A stretch of DNA of 64,000 nt, from the NCBI RefSeq assembly GCF_001267405.1, contig NZ_CP012369.1:1514001-1578000 (forward strand), read 5' to 3'. This DNA comes from Moorella thermoacetica. Lineage in GTDB: Bacteria; Bacillota; DSM-521; Neomoorellales; Neomoorellaceae. Positions 1 to 10,341 of this stretch are shown here, one piece after another. Position numbers and translations under genes: made by a program. Numbering within the stretch: the first letter of the stretch is position 1; every line of letters starts with the position of its first letter. Below the pieces are notes generated by a model. The model made no database searches. It was not told where the DNA came from and saw nothing but the letters and a program-made list of their open reading frames with translations.

Positions 1-611
1 CGTAAAATAGCCAGTTCCTCTTCGCGACCGGGGAAGTCCAGGTAGAGATAGAGGCAGCGTCGCCTCAAGGCATCGCTCAATTCGCGGACGCGGTTACTGG
101 TAATAACCACCATGGGCACAGCGCGGGCTCTGACAGTACCGTATTCCGGTATGGAAACCTGGTAGTCAGCCAGGGCCTCCAGGAGGAAGCTTTCAAACTC
201 TTCATCGCTTTTATCCAGCTCATCAATGAGGAGGGTAACCGGTTCCGGGCTCAAGAAGGCCTTCAGGATGGGCCGGGGTAATAAAAACTCCTCGCTGAAG
301 AGGTCCTTCTGGACTTCCGACCATGCGCCGTGTTGCGCCTGCAGGTAGAGAAGCTGCTTCTGGTAGTTCCACTCATAAAGAGCCCGGCTTTCATCCAGTC
401 CCTCGTAACACTGGAGGCGGATTAACCGGGTACCGGTCGCCCGGGCAAGGGCCCAGGCCAGTTCCGTCTTGCCCACCCCGGCCGGGCCTTCCACCAGCAC
501 CGGTTTCTGCAGGATATCTGCCAGGTAGATCGCCACCTTAACGTTATTGCCGGCCAGGTAGCCAACCCGGGACAGCCTTTCCCCAACCTCGTCGGGACCC
601 TTAAAAAACAA
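1..611 (-). CDS. MoxR-type AAA ATPase, N-terminal part (runs off window)
   Basis: The minus strand encodes about 203 residues of an AAA+ ATPase that continues past position 1. Seen: Walker A GPAGVGKT near residue 40 and Walker B LLIDELDK near residue 103, in the arrangement of MoxR/RavA-type chaperone ATPases, which often act in metal-centre insertion or enzyme maturation. No ATG lies in frame at the start. The likely start is TTG at 611, with an AAGGGGG ribosome site about 9 bases upstream. The C-terminal half and any VWA-domain partner gene lie outside the window, so the target cannot be inferred. Confidence 0.8.
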   Translation of the reverse strand, partial: MFFKGPDEVGERLSRVGYLAGNNVKVAIYLADILQKPVLVEGPAGVGKTELAWALARATGTRLIRLQCYEGLDESRALYEWNYQKQLLYLQAQHGAWSEVQKDLFSEEFLLPRPILKAFLSPEPVTLLIDELDKSDEEFESFLLEALADYQVSIPEYGTVRARAVPMVVITSNRVRELSDALRRRCLYLYLDFPGREEELAIL

Positions 612-717
612 TAGTCATACCCCCTTTTACTGCTTACCTAATCAGGAGTTTTTTGTTATACTTTTATCATCCAGATTTATTCCTCAAATTAACTGCCAGG
701 GAGAGGGGAGCAACCCC

Positions 718-918
718 ATGGAAGAGTTACTCAAACAAATTTTAAACGAATTACATACATTAAACAATCGGGTTGGCAACCTGGAACCGGGTCAAGAGTC
801 CATGAACGCCAGGCTCATTTAACACGAGTTGCGCTACGTCCGGGAAGATATCAGGCGTCTTAGCAACCGCCTGAGTACCCAGGAAGAGGAGATTGTCATG
901 CTGAAGCGGTTGAAGTAA
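718..918 (+). pseudogene. Small coiled-coil protein with in-frame TAA
   Basis: An ATG at 718 opens a 66-codon frame rich in Glu, Leu, Arg and Asn with heptad-like spacing (MEELLKQILNELHTLNNRV...), ending at 916-918. Codon 35 (820-822) is TAA. The same frame then continues with HELRYVREDIRRL and more coiled-coil sequence, so one nonsense change explains the break. A GAGAGGGGAG-like ribosome site precedes the ATG. Function is unknown. The first 34 residues could be made as a peptide, but the continuity of the coiled coil argues for a recently inactivated gene or a sequencing error. Confidence 0.55.
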
Positions 919-1046
919 TAACCAGATACCCATACCAGCCCTGACGGAATTAATCAAAGGAGGAAAATCCCGGGCGTTGGAACGCAACCGTTTATTATAA
1001 AGTTGCCGTGACAACTTTAACAGACGTAAAACAAGGTGGTGGAGGC

Positions 1047-1418
1047 ATGCGCATTTGCATAACTTTTAATAACAACATTACGGTACCTGCCGAACTAAAC
1101 GACAGTGAAACCGCCAGGAAAATCCAGGACGCCCTTCCCCTGGCCGGCAGGGTGAATACCTGGGGCCACGAAATCTACTTCTCCATTCCGGTAAAGGCAG
1201 GCCTGGAAAAGGGTGCTACAGAGGTAATGGAAATTGGCGACATCGCCTACTGGCCTCCGGGTCATGCTTTATGCCTCTTTTTCGGCCCGACTCCGGCCAG
1301 TGTCGATGATAAGCCTCGAGCGGCCAGCCCGGTAAATAAAATCGGGCGTTTTGAGGCAGATAGTCATATTTTAAAGCAAGTTCCTGACGGTGCCAGGGTG
1401 GAGATAAAGGAAGCATGA
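1047..1418 (+). CDS. Cyclophilin-like fold protein (DUF369/TM1367 family)
   Basis: The gene encodes 123 residues starting at ATG 1047, directly after a strong GGTGGTGGAGG ribosome site; an earlier in-frame start at 1008 lacks one. The N-terminus (MRICITFNN), the central IGDIAYWPPGHALCLFFGPTP and the C-terminal ARVEIKEA match the small bacterial cyclophilin-like beta-barrel family (PF04126). The family's structure resembles cyclophilin, but prolyl isomerase activity is not established, so no reaction is assigned. It is monocistronic and followed by a hairpin. Confidence 0.7.
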   Translation: MRICITFNNNITVPAELNDSETARKIQDALPLAGRVNTWGHEIYFSIPVKAGLEKGATEVMEIGDIAYWPPGHALCLFFGPTPASVDDKPRAASPVNKIGRFEADSHILKQVPDGARVEIKEA

Positions 1419-1424
1419 TACGAG

Positions 1425-1451
1425 CCGGCCTGCAGTAAACCTGCAGGCCGG
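1425..1451 (+). terminator. Hairpin after cyclophilin-like gene
   Basis: A perfect 11-bp stem (CCGGCCTGCAG / CTGCAGGCCGG) with loop TAAAC lies 6 bases after the stop codon. There is no clear U-tract, so termination is inferred from position and stability. Confidence 0.55.
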
Positions 1452-1606
1452 TATGCTTAATGGCGAAATAAACACCAGTTAACCTCTAAATTCCCCCGGT
1501 GTAACCTTCCGGTAATTGCCTGCATAGATTAAATTACTGGAAGGGGTTGCCATGGGACGGAGGGTGCAGGTAATACAGTTGGAATAATAAGGTAGGAGGG
1601 ATTACT

Positions 1607-1693
1607 ATGGGTGGCTTTTTTGGACCTGGTTTCTTCGGTCACTGGGGCTTTATCCTGTTTTTGATCCTCATCCTGTTGTTCTTTGGTAATTAA
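1607..1693 (+). CDS. Small hydrophobic YjcZ-like peptide, 28 aa
   Basis: A 28-residue frame begins at ATG 1607, seven bases after a GGTAGGAGGG ribosome site. It starts with a Gly/Phe-rich stretch (MGGFFGPGFFGHWG) and ends in one hydrophobic segment (FILFLILILLFFGN). This composition matches the tiny sporulation-associated YjcZ-type membrane peptides of Firmicutes. The assignment rests on composition and length only. A terminator-like hairpin follows. Confidence 0.6.
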   Translation: MGGFFGPGFFGHWGFILFLILILLFFGN

Positions 1694-1724
1694 TAACCTA
1701 ACCCTTTCGTCTTAAGGCTCCCCG

Positions 1725-1751
1725 GGGCTGCTGGCAATATGCCGGCAGCCC
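1725..1751 (+). terminator. Terminator-like hairpin
   Basis: GGGCTGCTGGC and GCCGGCAGCCC form an 11-bp stem with one G-U pair around an AATAT loop, followed by TTACCTTTA. It lies downstream of the 28-aa gene. Confidence 0.6.
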
Positions 1752-1927
1752 TTACCTTTAAATGCGGGTTTTACTAAAGAATATCCTGGCGCGCTTCCTC
1801 GAGGTGACTTGTAATAATAATTGGAGCTTGCTGGACGTTGATTGTAAGCTAGGCATGGAAAAATGGAACGCAGGCTGCCCCCTATTCATATAATACTCTG
1901 CAAGCCACTTGCGAGGAGGTTTCTTTT

Positions 1928-2749
1928 ATGCGTTTTGGCCTCGCCCTGGGAGGCGGGGGGCTAAAGGGAATAGCTCACCTTGGCGTCCTGCGCGTCCTGG
2001 AGGAAAACGGCCTGAAGCCCGACCTCGTAGTCGGGACCAGTGCGGGTTCCATCGCCGCCGCCCTCTATGGCGCCGGTCTCCTGCCTGCCGTTAGTTCCAT
2101 TAGCAATCTCCCCCTTCTAAACGCCTTTGCCCTGGAAAATCACCGCTTGACCGGGTTGCCCCTGGGTTTACTTAACGGTGGTACCATCGAAGGAATGCTA
2201 AAACGAACCATTGGTAATCGTCGTCTCTCGGAAATGCAGCCCACCACCGCAGCCGTGACGTGTGATCTGACCACCGGCGAAACCGTTATTTACACTGGCG
2301 CCCGGCCTGTTAAACCTCTGCCGCCGGACTTTGTCATAGGTGGTGATGTCCCCGCCTGGCAGGCTGTCCGGGCTAGCATATCCATACCGGCTCTCTTCGC
2401 CCCCTACAGAATCGGTTCCCGTCTCCTGGTGGATGGCGGCCTGACGGACAATGTCCCGGCCGACATCGCCCATTATCTGGGTGCCGAAATAATTATCGCC
2501 GTCGACCTGGGTTGCGGTATATCCAACCGGAATTTCCATCACGCCGGTGAGGTTCTCCTCCAGAGCCTGGACATTATCAGTCGGCGTAACACCTCTCTTA
2601 CCTTACGTCTCTACGCCGACCTGATCCTTGAACCTATCAAAAAGCCTGTAAGTTTCTGGGACGCAAGCCAGTTTAGCAACCTGGTAAATGCCGGCATGGA
2701 AGAGACCCGGAAACAGCTACCCAAAATTCGCCGGCTCCTGGGGCATTAG
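1928..2749 (+). CDS. Patatin-like phospholipase family protein
   Basis: The 273-residue protein starts at ATG 1928 after a GAGGAGGT ribosome site. It shows the patatin elements in order: oxyanion-hole loop GGGGLKG at residues 8-14, nucleophile elbow GTSAG with Ser38, and the DGG catalytic Asp motif near residue 169 (VDGGLTDNVP). It has the size of bacterial RssA/YlbK-like patatins, which hydrolyse acyl esters of lipids using a Ser-Asp dyad. No signal peptide is seen, so it is probably cytoplasmic or peripheral to the membrane. The physiological substrate is unknown. Confidence 0.85.
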   Translation: MRFGLALGGGGLKGIAHLGVLRVLEENGLKPDLVVGTSAGSIAAALYGAGLLPAVSSISNLPLLNAFALENHRLTGLPLGLLNGGTIEGMLKRTIGNRRLSEMQPTTAAVTCDLTTGETVIYTGARPVKPLPPDFVIGGDVPAWQAVRASISIPALFAPYRIGSRLLVDGGLTDNVPADIAHYLGAEIIIAVDLGCGISNRNFHHAGEVLLQSLDIISRRNTSLTLRLYADLILEPIKKPVSFWDASQFSNLVNAGMEETRKQLPKIRRLLGH

Positions 2750-2754
2750 AAAAA

Positions 2755-2786
2755 GCCGGTACCTGCCCTCTATGTTACCGGCCTTT
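2755..2786. terminator. Bidirectional terminator between convergent genes
   Basis: The inverted repeat GCCGGTA/TACCGGC is followed by CTTTT on the plus strand and bounded by AAAA on the other side. It lies between the convergent patatin and ClC genes. Confidence 0.7.
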
Positions 2787-2797
2787 TACATTATTCA

Positions 2798-4417
2798 TCA
2801 GAATCGTTGCAATTTCTGCTGGAACTTACAACGGGTTACCCCTGATAATTCATGGCAGATTTCTGCCGCCCGTTCTTCAGGGGTAATCACCGCCAGGTGA
2901 TCTCCTTCCTGAATGCTGGTATTACCACGCGGAATTATTTCCCTGCCCTTGCGGCGGATAGTAACCAGCAGGCAATCCGGAGGCAGTTCCAGGTCCCTTA
3001 CCAGGCGACCGCAGGCATCAGAGCCAGCCTCAACGGCAAAGTCCAGCATTAACATCTTGCCAACCGGAGATGGTTCAGCCTCTACCCTGGCCCTGGCCAG
3101 GTCACGCTCCAACAGCATTTCATAGGCTGGTCTGCTCCCCAGGGTCTCTACCACCAGGTAAGCAATCATACAGGTAAAGAGGAGCAACACTATATGCCGG
3201 TAGCTGCCAGTCATCTCGATTATTAAAACTACCCCAGTGAGGGGTAAGCGCAGAATGGCGACAAAATAGGCAGCCATACCGATCATGGCAAAAGCCGGGA
3301 CCATGCCTTGAAAGGCGGGGATTAGCAACCCGCTTACCTGTCCCACGAGGGAACCCAATAGAGCCCCCAGTACCAGCAGGGGCAAAAAGATGCCCCCAGG
3401 AACGCCGGCGCTGTTACTAATCATAGTCAAGAGAAACTTGACCACAAAGAGAAGGGGGATGAGGGTCCAGGCGACCTTTCCGGCCAGGGCTTCTTCCGCC
3501 AGCAGGTGCCCGCCCCCCAGAACCTCTGGTAAAAAATAGCCCAGGATACCTGCTAGAAAAAGGATCAGCAGGGCCCGCAACCAGCGAGGGAACCTGTTTA
3601 ATCTATCCCCCAGTTCGAGACTGGCTAAGAGGGACCAGTTAAAGACGGCCCCCAGGATACCCGCCAGCACCCCTAAAACCAGGAATACCGGCAGGGTAGT
3701 TAATGGTAATACCGGCCAGGCTTCAATTAACCGGAAAGTAGGTAAAGGTCCCAGGATATGCCGGGATACCATGTCCGCCACAACGGAGGCTACCAGGGCT
3801 CCACCCAGGGCATAGGGAGAGAAGTTGCGTCTTAGTTCTTCCAGAACAAAGACTACTCCCGCCAGGGGGGCATTAAAGGCCGCTGCCAGGCCGGCCCCGG
3901 CACCACAGGCGATAAGGTGCAGTTCCTCGGTTTTCGAGCGGCCAAAACCGTCACTTACCGCCTTGCCGGCGGCCGCCCCCATCTGGACCGCCGGGCCTTC
4001 CGGTCCCAGGGATAACCCGGCCCCGATGGCCAGGGCCCCGGCTATAAATTTTACAGGTATGACCCGCCACCATACCAACCGGCGCAGGTTAATTAAAACT
4101 GCTTCCACATGGGGGATACCGCTCCCGGCTGTTTCCGGCGCCAGGCTGGTCAACCAGCCGGCCAGGCCTCCCGCCAGGGCACCCAGGAACGGCAGTGCCA
4201 GCCAGCCCCACAGCGGTATTCCCTTGGCCCATGTCAAGAGGCTATTACGCCATAAGTCCCCTTCCGTCAGGGCCAGCCTGAAGGCCGCGCCCACCAGTCC
4301 GGCGCCCGCTCCCGCCAGGGCTCCCGTACATAAAAAGCGAAGAAGGTAACTATATCTTCTTAATAGTATACCCTCTGGTACCGAATGCTCCTGCAGTACA
4401 GTTTCCACACGTGCCAT
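2798..4417 (-). CDS. ClC-family chloride channel/transporter with C-terminal TrkA-C domain
   Basis: The 539-residue integral membrane protein carries the three ClC selectivity motifs in order: GSGIP (near residue 97), GPEGP (near 139) and GGIFLP (near 343), among many hydrophobic helices. The last about 80 residues (after VEAEPSPVGKMLML) form a soluble RCK_C/TrkA-C ligand-binding domain instead of the CBS pair of many ClC proteins. ClC proteins move chloride or other anions as channels or H+ antiporters; the specificity here is unknown. It is monocistronic. Confidence 0.88.
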   Translation of the reverse strand: MARVETVLQEHSVPEGILLRRYSYLLRFLCTGALAGAGAGLVGAAFRLALTEGDLWRNSLLTWAKGIPLWGWLALPFLGALAGGLAGWLTSLAPETAGSGIPHVEAVLINLRRLVWWRVIPVKFIAGALAIGAGLSLGPEGPAVQMGAAAGKAVSDGFGRSKTEELHLIACGAGAGLAAAFNAPLAGVVFVLEELRRNFSPYALGGALVASVVADMVSRHILGPLPTFRLIEAWPVLPLTTLPVFLVLGVLAGILGAVFNWSLLASLELGDRLNRFPRWLRALLILFLAGILGYFLPEVLGGGHLLAEEALAGKVAWTLIPLLFVVKFLLTMISNSAGVPGGIFLPLLVLGALLGSLVGQVSGLLIPAFQGMVPAFAMIGMAAYFVAILRLPLTGVVLIIEMTGSYRHIVLLLFTCMIAYLVVETLGSRPAYEMLLERDLARARVEAEPSPVGKMLMLDFAVEAGSDACGRLVRDLELPPDCLLVTIRRKGREIIPRGNTSIQEGDHLAVITPEERAAEICHELSGVTRCKFQQKLQRF

Positions 4418-4495
4418 TTCTGTAACCCCAACATGCTCCTTTTTTAATCCCGCTTTTCCATTGTACCACTCTCCCTACCTTTTTGTTAAGCTTTT

Positions 4496-5437
4496 CTAGT
4501 TTTTCCCCATTTCCGTTCGGACTTTATCCACACAGCGAAGCAATGCCCTGGTAAAGGCCAACCGACCCTCATCGACGGTGAGGGTAGGTCGATAGCCCAA
4601 TTCCCGGGCCGCCTTTTCCCAGCTGAGATCCCAGACTTCGTTTAAGAAAGCCGGTCCTGTCCATTCATTCTGGGGTACCAGTTGTAGCTCCCCCGCGGAA
4701 CCGGTAAGTTCAATTATCTTGCTGGCGATCTCTTCCCAGGTCAAATACAGGCTGCCCAGGTTATAGACCTGGCCGCAAGCCCCTTCCCCCGCCAGGACCA
4801 GCCGGCAGGCGGCAGCCAGGTCAGCCATACTGACAAAGGTGCCCCCGGCAGCGACTGGTACCTTGATGGGTTCCTCATTGAGGGCCGCCCGTATGAGGTT
4901 GCGCAAATGGCGACCGCCAATCTCATCGCCAAAGGCCCACCAGAAACGGAAAATGGTCACCGGCAATCCCTGTTCACGGCAGTACTGACGGCACAGCTCC
5001 TCGGCGGCAAACTTGCCCAGGGCATAAAGGGGTTTACGCGCTTCTCCCACCAGGCAGGGATGTTCTTCTACAACTGGATGCCCGGCAGCCCGGCCGTAAA
5101 CTGTAGCGGTACTGGCATAAATAAAGTGCTTCACCCCAGCCCTGGTAGCCGCTGTTAAGAGATTTATATGCCCAATCAGGTCGCCGCCGAAAACCTCCAG
5201 GGGGTCGTCGCTGAAGCTCCAGGCCAGGTGAATTACCGCTTCAACCCCTTTAACAGCCCTGACTACTAGTTCCTTATCCTCCAGCTGGCCTTTAAAAAGA
5301 GTCTCTTGGCTGACAGGGAGGCCATCACCGTTAGGTAGAGCCCGGTCCAGGACCCGTACCCGATGGCCGCGGCCGGCTAAATCCCGGACCAGGTACCGTC
5401 CGACGTCACCAGACCCGCCAGTTATCAGAAGCTCCAT
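4496..5437 (-). CDS. NAD-dependent epimerase/dehydratase (extended SDR)
   Basis: The 313-residue protein opens with the Rossmann NAD(P)-binding motif TGGSGDVGRYL and has YALGK at the YxxxK catalytic position (near residue 137), preceded by a Ser/Thr-rich strand (IYASTATVYG). This is the extended SDR fold of nucleotide-sugar epimerases and dehydratases. The substrate cannot be told from the sequence. It begins just after the hairpin that follows the transporter gene and may be an independent unit on the same strand. Confidence 0.8.
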   Translation of the reverse strand: MELLITGGSGDVGRYLVRDLAGRGHRVRVLDRALPNGDGLPVSQETLFKGQLEDKELVVRAVKGVEAVIHLAWSFSDDPLEVFGGDLIGHINLLTAATRAGVKHFIYASTATVYGRAAGHPVVEEHPCLVGEARKPLYALGKFAAEELCRQYCREQGLPVTIFRFWWAFGDEIGGRHLRNLIRAALNEEPIKVPVAAGGTFVSMADLAAACRLVLAGEGACGQVYNLGSLYLTWEEIASKIIELTGSAGELQLVPQNEWTGPAFLNEVWDLSWEKAARELGYRPTLTVDEGRLAFTRALLRCVDKVRTEMGKN

Positions 5438-5457
5438 GGTTAATGCCTCCTTTTAGC

Positions 5458-5488
5458 ATAAGCAGGGGTACCAGGTACCCCTGCTTAT
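5458..5488 (-). terminator. Strong hairpin after the transporter gene
   Basis: Perfect 14-bp arms (ATAAGCAGGGGTAC / GTACCCCTGCTTAT) with a CAG loop lie between the OFA transporter stop and the epimerase start. The U-tract is weak, so it may be a leaky terminator. Confidence 0.6.
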
Positions 5489-5509
5489 AGCGGAACTCTC
5501 AACTTATTA

Positions 5510-6805
5510 TTAAGCCTGGCTGGAAAAACCACTGCTTCCGCTCTTAATCCCTGAGGGGACTGGTTTAGGAATACTCCGCAATAAAAGGGCACCCAAACCG
5601 GCCAGCAGGGACATTACGGCACCAGTTAAAAATACCGGTGTCCAGCCGCTCATCTGGGCCACCAGGGCGGCCACAAAGCCGCCAACAATACCGCTCAAAC
5701 CCTTGGCACTGTAAATGAAACCATAATTTGTTGCGGCGTAGGTAGTTCCGAAAATATCGGCGTTGACGGCCGGGAACAAGGAATATAGTTCACCCCAGGT
5801 GAACATAATCAGGGCAAAGATAAAGACAAACATAAAGGCGTTATGGCCGATAAAAGGAACCAGGGCCATGGCGATGGCGTTAATGGTAAAGGCCACAAAC
5901 ATTGTCTAGTAACGCCCCAGTTTGTCGGAAATCATACCCCAGATTATCCGCCCGGTACCATTGGCAATGGTATTGATTGTGGCTGCTGTCACAATGATGC
6001 TGGCAGCTATACCCGCCTCCGTACCAAAGGGTTTTGTCTGGGCCGTTACAATCATGCCGCCGGTACAAATAAACAAGAACATTAAATAAATAATCCAGAA
6101 ATGAGCTGTTTTAAACATTTCCACTGTAGTAAAATCACGCTGGCTGGCGGAAACCTGGGCTTTCGCCGTACTGGAGCTACTCGTCTTAGGTTTAGCAGGG
6201 AAACGCATGAACTGGGTGGCAATCAAGGCGATAATTCCCTGGATAACGCCTGTAGTTACGAATGCTGAATTATAACCCTGCTTTTTCAATATGATAGCGA
6301 TAAAGGGGATAAAGAGGGCGGCCCCGGAACCGAAAGCGGCAGCTACCAGTCCGGAGGCCATTCCCCTCTTGGAGGCCTCAAACCAGCGCACGCCCGAGGC
6401 AATGGAGCCGCTATAGATCAGGGCTGCACCCACACCCGCCATACTATATAAGAAATACAAAGCACCAAGGGATTTGACTAATCCCATACCGGCCCATCCA
6501 ATACCGATCATCAAGGCGGCTACAGTCAGCAAAGCCCGGGGGCTGTAGCGATCCATGAAGTATCCGGCAATAGGCTGGCCCCAGCTCTCAAAGGCGATAA
6601 AGAGGGAAAACCCCATCTGGACTGCAGCTTTCGTTGAGTTAAGACCTTTTACTACTTCCGGCACAAAGAGAGTCCAGGCATACTGGAGGTTGGCAATCAT
6701 GATCATGCCGATCATGGCAATAATCAATTGCACCCATTTATTCTCGAAAAAAGGTTTGGGTACTTCCCGGGGCCCGAACGGGGTCTCAGGGTTCTGGATT
6801 GACAT
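5510..6805 (-). pseudogene. Oxalate/formate-type MFS transporter, interrupted by in-frame TAG
   Basis: A 432-codon frame starts at ATG 6805 after a GGGAGGTG ribosome site. It encodes a 12-helix major facilitator of the OFA (OxlT-like) type; the middle contains DRYSPR and SDKLGR loop motifs. Codon 300 (5906-5908) is TAG, splitting it into 299 residues and a 130-residue C-terminal part that resumes at ATG 5902 in the same frame. Position directly downstream of oxalate oxidoreductase suggests oxalate uptake or oxalate/formate exchange. With the stop, the last about four helices are lost unless read through. TAG is a normal terminator for several genes in this window. Confidence 0.75.
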
Positions 6806-7008
6806 TATAAGCACCTCCCAAATTAAATGCAATTTACCCCCTAAGGTTATTTATTTCGATCTTTTTTGCATTTACTGACTATATTTGGGAGGTAGATTGG
6901 CTATTGCCCGGCTTTTGTAACGATTAAGTAATGAAAAATTACGACATCCACTGGTGCTATTCTCGTTTTTTAGATCAAATTATATAATTATTACTAGAAA
7001 TATGCACA

Positions 7009-7044
7009 CCCCTGCCCCCGGTTTTAACAAACCGGGGGCAGGGG
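7009..7044 (-). terminator. Very stable hairpin after oxalate oxidoreductase beta gene
   Basis: Perfect 16-bp arms (CCCCTGCCCCCGGTTT / AAACCGGGGGCAGGGG) with a 4-base loop lie 9 bases after the stop of the beta-subunit gene. There is no good U-tract; it may terminate transcription or protect the mRNA end. Confidence 0.6.
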
Positions 7045-7052
7045 AATTTCAA

Positions 7053-9214
<2,162 letters not shown>

Positions 9215-9235
9215 GTTTTTCACCTCCTGGCTAAA

Positions 9236-10183
9236 TTAATCTTTGAAGTCAAGTTCCGGTACATTAGTCAGGGCGCCGCTGGGGCAGACCGCCGTACAGA
9301 GGCCGCAGCCCTTGCAGTACTTCATATTAAATACCGGTCCTTCTTCGGTCCTGGTGATGCAGGAATCGGGGCAGTAGATCCAGCAGGTATAACATTCGGT
9401 ACAGGCTTCCCGGTCGATAATGGGCCTTTGGATGCGCCAGTTGCCGGTTACCATGCCCTCATTCTCCGTTACCGGTGAGGGAACCGTCCCGGCAAAGGGC
9501 ATTTGCCTCAACAATTCAGTCGCTGATACGGCCGCTTCCTCAACTGCTTCATGGGGCGGCAGCTGGCGCACCTGGGCTTCCGCATAGCCCCGGCGCATGG
9601 CGGCGGGATTCTTGACCACAGCGGCGAGGTTTTCAACATCAACTATACCTGTAGCCTTGACAACAGCACCCGCAATGGGAGCCGCTATGCCGGCGCCAAT
9701 ACCCGTAGCGTCAGTAGCGCCTTCAGCGCCAGACAAAGTCATGACAGCCTCGGCCATACTGTTGGCATCCACCGTTACGATTTGGGCCAGATTGCCGGTA
9801 TCACCCAGGAACTCAAGGATAGTATCTATGGAACGTTTGGTATTTACAACCAGGGTACTACCCGGACGGATGCCCTTCAGTATGGGCACTCCTTTGATCA
9901 GGGATTCTTCAACTAAAACAACAATGTCGGGAGTCTCATTCTCGTAAATGTATTTGCTTTCAATGGGATCGCTGCTGATGCGGGCATAGGCCCTTACCGG
10001 GACGTAGATCCGGTCGGGGAGGTCAACATAGTTCTCCCAGGCCTAAACATATTTACCCTCTTTGGCAGCCGCTTCTGTCAGGGCCACCACGATATCACGG
10101 GCGTCCTTGTTCATGACAACGCCCCGGGCCCACACAGTAATCTGCTTGAGATTGGGTTCAGCAAAGAGATCTTTGGTGGACAA
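9236..10183 (-). pseudogene. Oxalate oxidoreductase gamma-delta subunit with in-frame TAG at codon 47
   Basis: The full frame (316 codons, TTG start at 10183 after GAAAGGAGGA) fuses the gamma domain to a C-terminal 2x[4Fe-4S] ferredoxin delta domain (CTECYTCWIYCPDSC and CKGCGLCTAVCPSG). Codon 47 (10043-10045) is TAG in the context KYV-stop-AWENY, and the surrounding frame is otherwise intact. Without this subunit electrons cannot leave the alpha-beta catalytic unit. Internal starts such as ATG 9889 would drop much of the gamma domain. A single substitution, for example CAG to TAG, would explain it. A sequencing error or suppression remains possible. Confidence 0.8.
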
Positions 10184-10200
10184 TTAGCCTTCCTCCTTTC

Positions 10201-10296
10201 TTACCAGCCAGGATTGCCATCTGCGCGGCTCCCACTCTTCGGAAGCCTCCGGGCCACCGCTGCTAGCAGGGCCCGCTGTTGCTGTGGGACAGTCAC
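10201..10296 (-). CDS. Possible 31-aa peptide upstream of the oxalate genes
   Basis: A GTG-initiated frame of 31 codons (VTVPQQQRALLAAVARRL...) fills most of the gap between the CDC48-like gene and the gamma-delta gene; its stop sits just before the next ribosome site. The ribosome site of this frame is weak. It is not recognised and may be chance. Confidence 0.2.
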   Translation of the reverse strand: MTVPQQQRALLAAVARRLPKSGSRADGNPGW

Positions 10297-10341
10297 TTTA
10301 ACCTGCGTGCTGCCACAATTTCTAATCCGCCTGCGGTCGCC

